This document shows positions 20,387 through 29,448 of a DNA stretch of 64,000 nucleotides, in pieces. The DNA lies in assembly GCF_016055185.1 (NCBI RefSeq), contig NZ_JAECVR010000012.1, positions 1 to 64,000 of the forward strand. Direction: 5' to 3'. The stretch is from Paenactinomyces guangxiensis (GTDB taxonomy: Bacteria; Bacillota; Bacilli; Thermoactinomycetales; Thermoactinomycetaceae). The stretch's first letter is position 1. The number at the start of each line of letters is the position of its first letter. The translations under genes were made by a program, and so were the position numbers. Below the pieces are notes generated by a model. The model saw only the letters and a program-made list of their open reading frames with translations, was not told the DNA's origin and made no database searches.

Positions 20387-20640
20387 AGTCTGGTTCCTTC
20401 GCATTAATTTTCACCAGGATAAATATGGACATGCCGTCATCAAGAAATTAATCATCAATATTTTGTTTGAGTGATGGATCAAAAGGGTAAGATAGTATCC
20501 CGGCAGAGTTGGAAGTGAACAATAGGTGTGAAAAAGGTTGCTGATCAGGAAAAGTTATATACAATAGAGAGTAGGTCCTAGGCAACTATTTTTTACATAG
20601 GGATTGATCGCTTCTCTATATTCACAGGAGGTCTTTAGAT

Positions 20641-21588
20641 ATGAACAAAGTCATCGTTTTAGGTACAGGACCGGCAGGATTAACTGCAGCTATCTATCTG
20701 GCGCGTGCAAACATGGAGCCGCTGGTAATTGAGGGGCCGGAACCGGGTGGGCAACTGACAACCACCACTGACGTCGAAAACTTCCCGGGTTTCCCGGATG
20801 GAATCTTAGGCCCCGATTTAATGGATCAAATGCGCAAGCAAGCAGAGCGATTTGGTGCCACGTTCAAACGGGGCTGGGTGAAGAAAGTGGATCTTTCAAA
20901 AAGCCCTTTTCAAATATTTATCGGTGATTCAGAGGTATTGGAAACTGAGGGTCTGATCCTGTCTACAGGTGCATCAGCAAAATTGTTGCAGATCCCGGGA
21001 GAGAAAGAAAACATCGGCAGGGGAGTAAGCACTTGCGCGACATGCGACGGGTTTTTCTTTAGAGGCAAAAAAATCGTAGTCGTTGGTGGCGGGGACTCAG
21101 CTATGGAAGAGGCTACGTTTTTAACCAAGTTTGCCACGGAAGTGACTGTCATACACCGCCGCAATGAACTGCGTGCTTCTAAGATTATGCAGGATCGTGC
21201 CCGAGCCAATGATAAAATCAAGTGGTGTATGAACAGAACTCCTCTTGAAATCCTGGCGGGTGACAAAGGGGTAACTGGAATCAAAGTGAAGAATAACGAA
21301 ACCGGTGCAGAAGAAATTATTGAAACCGACGGTGTTTTCATCGCCATTGGACACAAACCAAATACCGATTTTCTGGAAGGACAAGTAAAAACAGATGAGC
21401 TGGGTTATATTGTAGTTGAGCCAGGTACCACGAGAACCAGTGTTCCGGGAGTTTTTGCATGTGGGGATGTTCAGGACCATGTATACCGTCAGGCGATCAC
21501 CGCAGCCGGAACAGGTTGTATGGCGGCGCTTGATTGTGAGCGGTTTTTAGAAGGCAGTGCTACCCACGATTGGAGTAAAAGCTTGTAA
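20641..21588 (+). CDS. trxB: Thioredoxin-disulfide reductase
   Basis: This 315-residue flavoenzyme passes electrons from NADPH through FAD and a redox disulfide to thioredoxin in the cytoplasm. Visible are the FAD-binding [15 protein letters not shown] (8-22), the active-site C132-A-T-C135, the NADPH-binding [10 protein letters not shown] and the C-terminal FAD motif GVFACGDV. The length is that of typical bacterial TrxB. The start ATG 20641 follows AGGAGG at 20627, with good spacing. It is monocistronic: a strong hairpin terminator follows at once. It may be a second trxB copy, since the usual neighbours of the housekeeping gene are absent. Confidence 0.95.
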   Translation: MNKVIVLGTGPAGLTAAIYLARANMEPLVIEGPEPGGQLTTTTDVENFPGFPDGILGPDLMDQMRKQAERFGATFKRGWVKKVDLSKSPFQIFIGDSEVLETEGLILSTGASAKLLQIPGEKENIGRGVSTCATCDGFFFRGKKIVVVGGGDSAMEEATFLTKFATEVTVIHRRNELRASKIMQDRARANDKIKWCMNRTPLEILAGDKGVTGIKVKNNETGAEEIIETDGVFIAIGHKPNTDFLEGQVKTDELGYIVVEPGTTRTSVPGVFACGDVQDHVYRQAITAAGTGCMAALDCERFLEGSATHDWSKSL

Positions 21589-21594
21589 GAGTTC

Positions 21595-21640
21595 AAATGA
21601 AACGAACACAGTCCTATGTTGGACTGTGTTCGTTTCATTT
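21595..21640. terminator. Strong bidirectional terminator after trxB
   Basis: A 20-bp perfect inverted repeat (arms 21595-21614 and 21621-21640, core CGAACACAGTCC) has a 6-base loop TATGTT and A/T-rich outer ends on both sides. It separates trxB from the convergent lactonase gene. Confidence 0.85.
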
Positions 21641-21748
21641 TGGGATAGAGGTAGCCAGCTCGATGGTAGCGGCAACTGGGACGACGAAGTGCAATTTGCC
21701 CAAAAAAATGGGAAATAATATCCATTTCAAAGGTGGATTGTAGTCCTG

Positions 21749-22507
21749 TTACAGGAAGTCGGGGAATGTGCGACATTCTTTCGCCTGATCTCTATCATGT
21801 CCGAAGAAAACAATCGAGGGCTGAATATCTTTAATCAGTTCCTGCGTGAGCTGAATCGATTTTGAGGTCAATTCGGAATCAAATGACAGGAACGGTACGC
21901 CATTCTCAAAGTTCTCTCTGGTGTAGGCCACATCAATCGTCAGTAATACGGGACCTGATTTTTCCGTTGTGACGAGCACCGATTGATGGCCCGGCGAGTG
22001 ACCCGGTGTAAATAGAATGTTAATCCCAGGTGCCACTTCATGGTCACCCTCAATGATTTGATATTGTAATTCAGGAAGCCTACATTCTGGCGGCGAATAA
22101 TCGTCATCCTCCATTGCAGCGTCATACTCGTCCCGCTGAATAAGGATCGGGGTATTGCGGAAATGGCTGTTGCCCCCTGCATGATCAAGATGCAAATGGG
22201 AACAGATCACCATCTGAATATCGTCAGCATGATAACCGACACGTTTCAAAACACTTACAATGGTGTCATTCTCCGTCATGTTTGGGACGACCAGATCTTC
22301 CCTTCTGGTCCCTTTATAATAATGAGGATTGTTGACAAAGGCGTCTGGCATTCCGGTGTCGATTAATATCGGTCCGTCGGTTGTTTCCAACAAAAAAGAC
22401 CAAACCGGAAGTTCAACTAATTGGCCAGGTGTGAAGTTTCGGTTGATTGCCGAATGATCGAGATAACAATGGCCGGCAGGTAAAAAATATAGTTTCTTAA
22501 CAGTCAT
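21749..22507 (-). CDS. aiiA: N-acyl homoserine lactone hydrolase (AiiA-type metallo-beta-lactamase fold)
   Basis: This 252-residue protein resembles Bacillus AiiA along its whole length (MTVKKLYFLPAGHCYLDHS..., PGHQS, FFGHD). It opens the lactone ring of acyl-homoserine lactones and so quenches Gram-negative quorum signals. The dinuclear zinc ligands are visible: H104-L-H106-L-D108-H109 (SHLHLDHAGG), H170 in TPGHSPGHQ, D192, and H237 in FFGHD; the catalytic tyrosine corresponds to Y195. The length is within a few residues of AiiA. It is the last gene of a minus-strand group with a small GatC-like gene and an amidase pseudogene. The substrate is inferred from family similarity only. Confidence 0.9.
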   Translation of the reverse strand: MTVKKLYFLPAGHCYLDHSAINRNFTPGQLVELPVWSFLLETTDGPILIDTGMPDAFVNNPHYYKGTRREDLVVPNMTENDTIVSVLKRVGYHADDIQMVICSHLHLDHAGGNSHFRNTPILIQRDEYDAAMEDDDYSPPECRLPELQYQIIEGDHEVAPGINILFTPGHSPGHQSVLVTTEKSGPVLLTIDVAYTRENFENGVPFLSFDSELTSKSIQLTQELIKDIQPSIVFFGHDRDQAKECRTFPDFL

Positions 22508-22590
22508 AGGTCAACACCCTTCATGAAATTGAATGTATTTGTTTTACATACAAACTAATTATGACTTGCATAGGACAAAGTGCGCGAATG

Positions 22591-22854
22591 TCAAAAGAGA
22601 ATACCCAGATCTCTTTGCCCGCCCGTACAAGTCCATCTGAAGCAAACGATCCCGCTTATTTCCTCAAGTATCGTTCTTTCTTGTAAGTGGGGGGGCAGCA
22701 CTGGCTCAATGTTGGTTAAATTTAGTTCCATCAAGCTTCGGCTTATGGCCATAAACTGCTCTAAAGCCGCTTTGGTTGTGTCTGTCGCCGTATCGGCTCC
22801 AGCTCCTGTCAATGGTTTCGTATTCACTTTTGAGTTGGGCTGCTTCTGTTTCAT
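22591..22854 (-). CDS. Small protein, possible GatC/AtzG-like partner of the upstream amidase
   Basis: An 87-residue protein with a good ribosome binding site (GGAGGG 8-9 bases before ATG 22854). The middle (AALEQFMAISRSLMELNLTNIEPVLPP) resembles the helical part of GatC-like small subunits that wrap around amidases. It follows an amidase gene in the same direction, with about 50 bp between them, which supports a partner role. The C-terminal 25 residues look unrelated to that family. The similarity is weak, and the upstream amidase is broken, so its present function is doubtful. Confidence 0.55.
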   Translation of the reverse strand: MKQKQPNSKVNTKPLTGAGADTATDTTKAALEQFMAISRSLMELNLTNIEPVLPPHLQERTILEEISGIVCFRWTCTGGQRDLGILF

Positions 22855-22903
22855 CGGTTTATCCCTCCATTAAATGATTCAGCGCGGACGCCGTGCCGCT
22901 TCG

Positions 22904-23990
22904 TCATGCGTCTGACTTTGTTAACAGCTTCGGGTGCCTTGTGTGCCAGTCAGTGTTCGACTCATAGGCGTAACCAATGCCCAGTACAGTCGCTTCATCA
23001 AAGGGGCGGCCGATCAGCTGCAAGTTGATCGGCATGCCGGAAGGCGAGAAGCCGCACGGCATGGATAGACTAGGCATTCCGGTTAGATTGGCCGGTGCTG
23101 TAAAATTTGTCAGACGGAGTGATTTCTCGTACAGTTCCACATCGTCGGCGCGCGGCGGGGTTAGCGGTGTCGCTGGCGTCAGCAAAACATCGACCCCGGA
23201 CAATGCGTTCAGAAAGTCGTTGACAATCAGGTGCCGGGCACGCTGAGCCTGCAGGTAAGTCGACGCTGGGACTTGTCTGCCACCTTCTAACATCATTCGC
23301 ACGTCTGGACCGTAATCTTCCGCACGCGTATCAATCCAGTGCTCGTGGATGGCGAACATTTCCCCTTGCATGATGGCCATCGTCGCCCCCTGTGCATGCT
23401 TGAGCAGTGGCAAGCCAACTTCCACGATTTCTGCTCCTAACTCTTGGAACGTGCGGATTGCCGCCTGCATCGCAACATTCACCTCGGGTTCCAAATCCTC
23501 GTAAAAATGGTTCATCGGCAGGCCAATACGCACACCCTTAAGATTATTCTGATAGATCCGGATGCCAGGTACGGGCAGATCAACCGTTGATTCGTCCATC
23601 GCCGGACATCGCATCCAGACACAGTGAGGCATCCATGACGCTGCGGGTCAACGGACCAGGATGGTCGAGTGACCAGGCCATCGGAATAATGCCGTACCGG
23701 CTGACCCGACCATACGTTGGCTTCATCCCAGCGATACCGCAACAGGCGGCAGGAATACGGATCGAGCCGCCAGTATCCGAGCCGGTACCCATATAAGCAA
23801 GTCCCGCTGCCACAGCGGAAGCGGAGCCGCCGCTTGAACCTCCCGGAACATGGTCGAGATTCCATGGGTTGAGGCAGGGACCGAAGTGCTGGCTGTTTGT
23901 CGTCATTCCTGAAGCGAACTCATGTGTCTGCACTTTGCCAAGTAAGACGATTCCGGCCTCGTATAGCTTGACCACGACAGCTCGGAATCC
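22904..23990 (-). pseudogene. Amidase-signature family enzyme, N-terminally truncated and frameshifted
   Basis: The segment 23580-23975 has the amidase signature GGSSGGSASAVAAG...GSDTGGSIRIPA, which includes the Ser nucleophile and cis-Ser. The C-terminal half is 22904-23632 in another frame; the slip lies near 23597 (LCLDAMSGDG then DESTVDLPVP). Homology upstream can be followed only to about 23990 (AVVVKLYEAG). The first hundred or so residues, including the catalytic Lys region (VKDN-like), are absent, and the sequence runs into the TetR operator region. It therefore has both a deletion and an indel. Members hydrolyse amides or transfer ammonia; the substrate is unknown. Confidence 0.8.
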
Positions 23991-24059
23991 AATTTTCTCA
24001 TCTCGTCGGCCTCCTCGATTGATTTGCTCTTACATACAAAACGATTTATAATGAAGAAA

Positions 24060-24105
24060 GGACAATTTGTCCGATCTGAATTAATCATAACGGACAAATT
24101 GTCCG
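24060..24105. promoter_or_regulatory. Paired palindromic operators for the TetR regulator
   Basis: Two copies of a 13-bp palindrome-like site, GGACAATTTGTCC (24060-24072) and GGACAAATTGTCC (24092-24104), are inverted with respect to each other and separated by 19 bases of AT-rich DNA. They lie between the TetR gene and the divergent amidase remnant, as expected for an autoregulatory operator. Confidence 0.75.
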
Positions 24106-24154
24106 GATGTCAAATAAGAATAAACAAATTTCTCATTCTAAGGAGAATGTTTAT

Positions 24155-24781
24155 ATGAATAAAAAACCAAAATCTAGCTCTTCGAAGATTTCTAGGGAAG
24201 AGGTAAACCGAAGACGAATTTTGGATTCGGCAAGGAAGCTTTTCATCGAACACGGCGGCGTTGAGGGCGTCAACATGCATCAGATTGCGAAGACAGCGGG
24301 AGTCGGACAGGCAAGTTTATACCGCCGGTATACGGAAATTGGCGACATCTGTATAGAGATCGTCCGCGAAGAGTGTCAGCCCTTATTTGACGAAGTGCAA
24401 GCGTATCTTGATCAATCTCCAGAAGTTGCTCCTTTGGACCGATTATATCAAGTGATCGTTAGATTCGTTGCTTTTTTAGAGGCGAAAATTCCCTGGCTTT
24501 GTGCCGTCAGTCGGGCATCGTCCGGGCATCGTCCTCTTCAATCGCCGCTTTATCAATGGATGCGCAATACATGCAGAGATCTGTTAAACGAGGCCGTTGA
24601 ACGAGGAGAAGTTTCAAAGGTGGACGTTCCGTATACCGTTGAAGCTTTAATGGCAACGCTCCATAATATTGACTTTCATATGAAAAATCAAGGCTTTTTG
24701 ACTGAACGAATTCTTCAAGGCGTATATCGGATTTTCATTGAAGGATTGAAGGATGACTCTGGTGCAAAAACCACTCGCTAG
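24155..24781 (+). CDS. TetR/AcrR-family transcriptional regulator
   Basis: About 208 residues. The N-terminal helix-turn-helix is clear (RRRILDSARKLFIEHGG...MHQIAKTAGVGQASLYRRYTEIGDI). The rest is the variable ligand-binding part. I chose ATG 24155 because AAGGAG lies 9 bases upstream; the earlier ATG at 24107 abuts the operator and has no binding site. It probably represses itself and the divergent amidase/lactonase group through the GGACAAATTGTCC sites. The ligand cannot be told from the sequence. Confidence 0.88.
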   Translation: MNKKPKSSSSKISREEVNRRRILDSARKLFIEHGGVEGVNMHQIAKTAGVGQASLYRRYTEIGDICIEIVREECQPLFDEVQAYLDQSPEVAPLDRLYQVIVRFVAFLEAKIPWLCAVSRASSGHRPLQSPLYQWMRNTCRDLLNEAVERGEVSKVDVPYTVEALMATLHNIDFHMKNQGFLTERILQGVYRIFIEGLKDDSGAKTTR

Positions 24782-25126
24782 AAACATGGGTGGGTGGACC
24801 TGGCGGGCTAAAAAAAATCACTCAGGGAGATTGGTGATCATGTTACCAATCCCGAGCGATTTGAGCCAGAGTTAAACGAAGTCAAACCAAGCGACTTTAT
24901 ACGTAATATGCTGTATAAAAATCCATTACTGTGCTGTTGTTACTTTAAATTAATGTTTGATCAACATGATACTAATAATCTTGATAACCGAACAAAAAGA
25001 AAAAGCTTGTTTTGAAACATTTGTAAGTAAGTTATTTATCCTTTAGGTGTTAATGGATCAATACGAAAGGATAGTGGAAAAAAGAGGAGAATTTTGAAAT
25101 GACTATCCCGCATTAAAAATGTACAA

Positions 25127-25300
25127 CTACCACATATGGGCAAATGGAGTTATATAGGTGATCAATCCTATTCCTAAATGATGGTTACTTTTATGTGTGG
25201 CAATATGCCTAATTTCAAATACGGCAGGGATTGGGGCGTCAACTAGGATTTGTTTAACTAGATTTTTGTCATGCTCTTTTGAAGAGAAAGTTACTAGCAT
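25127..25300 (-). CDS. Small unrecognised ORF
   Basis: This 57-codon frame starts at ATG 25300 with GGAG 8-9 bases upstream, overlaps the end of the Tn3 fragment by a few bases and stops at 25127. It contains DAPIPAVFEIRHIATHK. I do not recognise it; it may be a fragment of a larger lost gene. Confidence 0.25.
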   Translation of the reverse strand: MLVTFSSKEHDKNLVKQILVDAPIPAVFEIRHIATHKSNHHLGIGLITYITPFAHMW

Positions 25301-25530
25301 TTAAACTTCTCCAATAATAACCTAATATTCAAGTCCACATTAAATTTACCATATGGCGTTATATGGTTATAAATCAGCGGGCTGAGTGCGCGTAAATCTT
25401 CGGTCGTCAGCTTGTTCAGCCAGTCTTTTTCCTTGATGATGTTCTGGATTTTGATAGTGTTGATATAGACCAGGCAATTTTGAAGCAGAGACGAGCGCTG
25501 ATTTTCTAGGCAAGGGAACTTTCCTTAAAT
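25294..25530 (-). pseudogene. C-terminal fragment of a Tn3-family transposase
   Basis: Minus-strand translation reads QRSSLLQNCLVYINTIKIQ, then WLNKLTTEDLRALSPLIYNH and ITPYGKF, ending with a TAG at 25294-25296. The pattern NTLxIQxVL...LTxxDLRxLSPLxxxHxxPYGxF is the conserved C-terminus of Tn3-family transposases. Only about 75 residues remain. No terminal inverted repeat was found, so the element is a dead relic. Confidence 0.6.
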
Positions 25531-25579
25531 AAACAAAAGGCTATGAATTGTAAAACTAATAAGCGGAGCTGGGAGTGTC

Positions 25580-26318
25580 ATGGAGATAAATCAATATCTT
25601 ACAACGATAAAGAGAAATTCATTTTCTAACAAAATGGTCTAATCAGCTCCCGTTGTCTGTTCCTTGTTATAAATGGATTTACTTTGAAAACACCCCTTCT
25701 TTTGCTGCTTATCCTAAACTGCCAGGTTATCCCCTAGATTCTCAATATCTCTCTAAAAACATTGGTACATTATCAAGTGAGCTCGGATCATTTCTATCTG
25801 CTTTACATAAAATTCCCATTTCTTTCCCTTCACTAGAAATTCATCGTCGAAACTGGAAACAGAAATATGAAAAATTCTATATCCAAGTACAAACATATGT
25901 GTTAGATCAATTAGAAAAAGATTTGAGAGACTGGGTTAAACAACGATGGAATAGATTTTTGCAAGATGAAGGACAGTTTGACTTTCGGCCAGTTTGGATT
26001 CATGGTGACTTAAGTGCAAATCACATTCTTATTAATGATCGAATAGTGACCGGAATTATTGATTGGGGAGATGTAGGCATTGGTGATCCAGCTTTTGATT
26101 TAGCTGCGTTAAGTTATGAATTTGGCGAAGAATGGATGAAACACGTAATAACTCAATATACAGTCGAAATTGATGATCATTTCTTTCGTAGAGCAAACTT
26201 TTATGTCAAAATTGCTCCACTTCACAGGCTGTTATATGCTCTAAACACTCGCCAACCACTACAATGGGAAAAAGGTATAGAGCAATTAAATAAATTTTAT
26301 AAACACGAAATGATTTGA
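25580..26318 (+). pseudogene. Aminoglycoside-phosphotransferase-family kinase with internal deletion
   Basis: The catalytic half is intact from about 25653: VWIHGDLSANHILI (catalytic loop HGDxxxxN) and IIDWGDVGIGDPAFDLA (the D of the metal-binding loop). ATG 25580 opens a frame beginning MEINQYLTTIKRNSFS, which resembles the N-terminus of small APH-family proteins, but it stops after 20 codons. The following KWSNQLPLSVP is in another frame. The part that should hold the ATP-binding lysine is missing. A GTG/TTG restart near 25653 would make only the C-lobe. It is probably inactive. Confidence 0.7.
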
Positions 26319-26356
26319 GTTCCCTAAGTGGTATCTCAAGTCATTTTTCCATTAAT
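26305..26356. repeat. Hairpin repeat, copy 2
   Basis: AATGATTTGAG (26309-26319) pairs with CTCAAGTCATT (26335-26345) with one wobble, and TTTCC follows. It matches the hairpin at 18311-18363 through stem, part of the loop and flanks (ACGAAATGA; TTTTCCATT). It overlaps the stop codon of the kinase pseudogene and could act as its terminator. Confidence 0.6.
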
Positions 26357-26403
26357 CAGGAAAACAACCTAAAACATGATCATAGAACAATGGTGTTAGG
26401 TTT

Positions 26404-26589
26404 TTAAAGTCTTAGTGTTGTGAATTTTAAGTTTTTATTTTTGTTTCCGAAGAGGAGCATTCTGGAAGGATGGTCAAAATAACCGTGATCATACGTCCAG
26501 CCAACCCCAAGCACAAATCCTTCAGGAGATTGTGCTTTCTGATAGGTGGTTTGGAATCCTTCAGTCAGTATTGAGTCAGTAGGTATCAT
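26404..26589 (-). CDS. Small unrecognised protein
   Basis: A 61-residue frame with GAGG about 8 bases before ATG 26589. It contains GFVLGVGWTYDHGYFDHPS. I cannot place it in a family. It is the only sizeable frame in the 500 bases between the kinase relic and splB, and may be a fragment. Confidence 0.35.
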   Translation of the reverse strand: MIPTDSILTEGFQTTYQKAQSPEGFVLGVGWTYDHGYFDHPSRMLLFGNKNKNLKFTTLRL

Positions 26590-26820
26590 GATGACAACCT
26601 CGTTTCATGTCAGAGAAAATTCAATTCGTGTGATTTTGGGGGCTCGCCCCTGGAAATTTTCTTTTTGCTCTGTCGAAGATTTTATCCAAGTTAACATAAA
26701 CGAGAATAAAAGGTTGATTTCCGTCGTAGGCGAGATCGGAAAATGATACCTTCTTTATCCTTTTGAAGTAACCTCAACATATTTGCACATATTAAAAAAT
26801 ACGAAGGAGGTAATGAAGGG

Positions 26821-27846
26821 ATGAAGCCATTTATTCCGCAATTAGTTTACTTTGAACCAAAAGCGTTAGAATACCCATTAGGACGAGAACTATATCAAAA
26901 ATTCAAAAAGATGAATTTAGAAATTCGGCAAACGACTTCACATAACCAAATTCGCGACTTACCAGGTGAAAATGAATTACAAAAGTATCGGATCGCAAAA
27001 TCTACACTTGTTGTGGGGATTCGAAAGACATTGAAGTTTGACACATCCAAACCGTCGGCAGAGTACGCAATTCCCTTAGCGACAGGATGTATGGGGCATT
27101 GCCATTATTGTTATTTGCAAACAACTCTTGGGAGTAAGCCATATATCAGAACGTATGTAAACCTCGATGAGATTTTTGCACAAGCTCAGAAATACATCAA
27201 CGAGAGAAAACCTGATATCACTCGCTTTGAAGCCTCTTGCACTTCCGATATTGTAGGAATCGATCATTTGACCCATTCCTTAAAAAAAGCCATTGAACTT
27301 ATAGGAGAAACCGAATATGGCAGATTACGTTTTACAACCAAGTTTCCTCATGTGGATCATCTGCTTGATGCTAAACATAACGGAAAAACACGCTTTCGCT
27401 TTAGTGTTAACTCCAAGTACGTCATCAAAAACTTTGAATTGAAGACATCCACTCTTGAAGAAAGGATTGAGGCCGCAATTAAAGTTGCCAAAGCTGGCTA
27501 TCCTATTGGTTTTGTAGTGGCTCCTCTATACTTACACGAAAACTGGGAGAAGGGATATCTGGAACTTTTTCAAATACTTAAAAGAGAGATTCGTAAAGAA
27601 TTAACTGAAGATATTACGTTTGAATTAATTCAGCACCGCTTTACAAAGCCGGCCAAACGAGTTATCCAAAAAAACTATCCTAAAACAAAGCTGGAAATGA
27701 ATGAAGAGAAGCGAAAATACAAATGGGGGAGATATGGAATAGGGAAATATGTGTATGAGACAGACCAAGCAAAAGAGTTACAAATGACAATTGAACAGTA
27801 TATTGAACAATTTTTCCCAAACGCAGTTGTTGAGTATTTTACATGA
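26821..27846 (+). CDS. splB: Spore photoproduct lyase
   Basis: This 341-residue radical SAM enzyme repairs the thymine dimer (spore photoproduct) in DNA of germinating spores. The [4Fe-4S] ligands are C90, C94 and C97 in the CxxxCxxC motif GCMGHCHYC, and the hydrogen-donor cysteine is C140 (EASCTSD). The length matches Bacillus SplB. AAGGAGG lies before the start, although ATG 26814 just upstream opens a three-codon frame that overlaps it. No splA was seen beside it. Sporulation-specific expression is expected from the family. Confidence 0.95.
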   Translation: MKPFIPQLVYFEPKALEYPLGRELYQKFKKMNLEIRQTTSHNQIRDLPGENELQKYRIAKSTLVVGIRKTLKFDTSKPSAEYAIPLATGCMGHCHYCYLQTTLGSKPYIRTYVNLDEIFAQAQKYINERKPDITRFEASCTSDIVGIDHLTHSLKKAIELIGETEYGRLRFTTKFPHVDHLLDAKHNGKTRFRFSVNSKYVIKNFELKTSTLEERIEAAIKVAKAGYPIGFVVAPLYLHENWEKGYLELFQILKREIRKELTEDITFELIQHRFTKPAKRVIQKNYPKTKLEMNEEKRKYKWGRYGIGKYVYETDQAKELQMTIEQYIEQFFPNAVVEYFT

Positions 27847-27984
27847 GGAGGTCGATTTGACTGTTACCTCCCGCCATTTCACGGGCTTTTCGAAAAATTG
27901 AATGAATGATCATCCCGATTTCTATAAAATAGAATTGGGTTCCAGTAATTTCTGACTTAAAAATTAAGGGATAGGTGGTTCCGT

Positions 27985-28362
27985 TTGATTTATATCGGTC
28001 GGTTGCTTCTTGGTCTGATCTTTTTGTTGGCGGGAATTAACGGGTTAATTGTATTCTTCGGTTTAACTCCCCCGTTACCCACCAGCCCGGAAGCGATGGA
28101 ACTTTTCCGGTTCAAATATCTTTTGTTTACAGAAAAATCTCTAGAGGTGATATGTGGACTTCTGCTAATCTTTAATCGCTATACAACCTTAGCCATTGCT
28201 ATGCTGGCACCTTTTGTTGTTAACATTCTATTATTCCACCTCTTTGTCGATCTCTCCATGCTTCCTTTAGCCATATTGGTTACTTTTCTTGAAGGGTACC
28301 TTTTGTGGAATGACAGGAAAAGTTTTTACTCGTTATTGGAACGAGAACCTAAAGATAATTAA
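27985..28362 (+). CDS. DoxX-like small membrane protein
   Basis: 125 residues with about four hydrophobic helices (IGRLLLGLIFLLAGINGLIVFF; SLEVICGLLLIF; TLAIAMLAPFVVNILLFHLF; LPLAILVTFLEGYLLW), the pattern of DoxX-like proteins. TTG start at 27985 with AGGTGG about 8 bases upstream. The function of this group is not well defined. It sits alone, 138 bp after splB. Confidence 0.7.
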   Translation: MIYIGRLLLGLIFLLAGINGLIVFFGLTPPLPTSPEAMELFRFKYLLFTEKSLEVICGLLLIFNRYTTLAIAMLAPFVVNILLFHLFVDLSMLPLAILVTFLEGYLLWNDRKSFYSLLEREPKDN

Positions 28363-28526
28363 GATAATTGTAAAAAGACAAAGTTTCTTGAGCCACGTTA
28401 AAAGGAAGTGACTTAACTTATGCGGCGAAATAGATTAGACCATACCGTTTGCTTGCATTTTCCTTCGCCACCTTATAAGGTGATTCCTGCTGAGAGTATG
28501 AAAAGATGGGTATGTACGGTAACTCT

Positions 28527-28581
28527 AAAAAAGAACCAGCTTTACATTCTTTACATTTCGCAGGAAAGCTGGTTCTTTTTT
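28527..28581. terminator. Strong bidirectional terminator
   Basis: AAAAAAGAACCAGCTTT (28527-28543) pairs with AAAGCTGGTTCTTTTTT (28565-28581). It lies between the DoxX-like gene and the convergent prenyl synthase gene and can serve both strands. Confidence 0.85.
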
Positions 28582-28629
28582 ATTGTTCCTCATCTTCAGG
28601 GAATCCCGTAAAGCACTTGATATAATGTG

Positions 28630-29448
28630 TTACTTTTCAGTTGCTTCTCTCACCAATTTAGTAACATCGGCCCGGCTGAGTTTGGTTTCGCCCGCAGTAA
28701 TCGCATTGAGTGTTCCGTAAGCAAGGACAAGAGGTATCTTGCAAAAATCAAGAATTGGCTTTGATTGAATACTTTTCGTATAGACATCTGCCAGAGCCAG
28801 ATTGCGCCGGGCATACAAAAACATCTCTTCCATTGTCCAACCATCCGGGAAAAAGTCTACACCACGGGATAAGTCCTCGTCCCGATTGCGGATAATATTA
28901 ACTGCCTGAAGACCACGGCCATACCCAACAGCAAGGTCCCGATTCAATTTACTGCCGTCATACCATTCCCAAAGGTCAGTGAGTAATAGTCCAACCAAGC
29001 CGGCAACGTAGAATGTGTATTGATCCAAATCCTCTTCTGTTTTAACTATCCACTTTTTAGAAACCCATTCAGCCATTCCATCGGCCATCGTTGCTGTTGA
29101 ACGATAAATTTCCGATTGAATCTCTGTGGGAATGAGCTTTGCCCAATCACTCATTCTCAGGGTGACTTCGGGAAGGAGAGACTTATACGGTTCAAATACG
29201 GCAGTCAACTCAAAGTCACTAAAAGGTTTCTGCAAGATCCTACTGACCGAACGCAACAGGTTACCTTTATCCTCAGAAGGGAGTTGGGGATGATCTTCTA
29301 TTTCATCGATCGCCCTCATACATAGGTAGGCGGCCGTAACAGCCTCTTTTAAGCCTGCTGGCAAACCATTGATTGGGATGAAGAAAGTCCGGCTGGTTTC
29401 AAGCAGCATATCCATCGCATCTTTATGTAAATCCGGCATTTTACTCAT
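28630..29448 (-). CDS. Squalene/phytoene synthase-family protein
   Basis: 272 residues of the head-to-head prenyl synthase fold. The first acidic motif is AYLCMRAIDEIEDH (residues 42-55) and the second is AVNIIRNRDEDLSRG. Members condense two farnesyl or geranylgeranyl diphosphates; the Bacillus homologue YisP instead acts as a farnesyl diphosphate phosphatase. Both acidic motifs are well preserved here, so an active enzyme is likely, but which reaction it runs cannot be told. No other terpenoid gene is nearby. A terminator follows at 28527-28581. Confidence 0.85.
   Translation of the reverse strand: MSKMPDLHKDAMDMLLETSRTFFIPINGLPAGLKEAVTAAYLCMRAIDEIEDHPQLPSEDKGNLLRSVSRILQKPFSDFELTAVFEPYKSLLPEVTLRMSDWAKLIPTEIQSEIYRSTATMADGMAEWVSKKWIVKTEEDLDQYTFYVAGLVGLLLTDLWEWYDGSKLNRDLAVGYGRGLQAVNIIRNRDEDLSRGVDFFPDGWTMEEMFLYARRNLALADVYTKSIQSKPILDFCKIPLVLAYGTLNAITAGETKLSRADVTKLVREATEK

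Larger units (their letters stand above)
19505..20640. other. 1.1-kb gene-poor stretch with relics
   Basis: No intact gene is supported here. It holds a weak terminator-like hairpin (19674-19696), a relic of an SMI1/KNR4-type gene (20227-20386) and AT-rich sequence. A minus-strand frame at 20016-20198 is open, but I do not recognise it and it has no clear ribosome binding site. Bases after about 20590 would hold the trxB promoter. Confidence 0.5.
24782..25579. other. Gene graveyard: transposase and other relics
   Basis: There is no intact gene of normal size. An inverted repeat GATTGGT...ACCAATC lies near 24830-24855. On the plus strand near 25120 a short DinB-like N-terminus (MYNYHIWANGVI) runs into a stop. 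On the minus strand there are a 57-codon frame (25127-25300) and a Tn3 transposase tail (25294-25530). The region has the look of repeated insertion and decay. Confidence 0.45.

Noticed and set aside
24107-24154. Earlier ATG start for the TetR gene
   Set aside because: It abuts the operator and has no ribosome binding site; ATG 24155 has AAGGAG at proper distance, and homology starts later.
26546-26746. Plus-strand ORF upstream of splB as splA
   Set aside because: The translation does not resemble SplA and overlaps the opposite small frame; no ribosome binding site.
28420-28611. Plus-strand ORF of 63 codons after the DoxX-like gene
   Set aside because: It runs through the strong terminator hairpin at 28527-28581, has poor spacing to AAGGAAG and no protein-like pattern.
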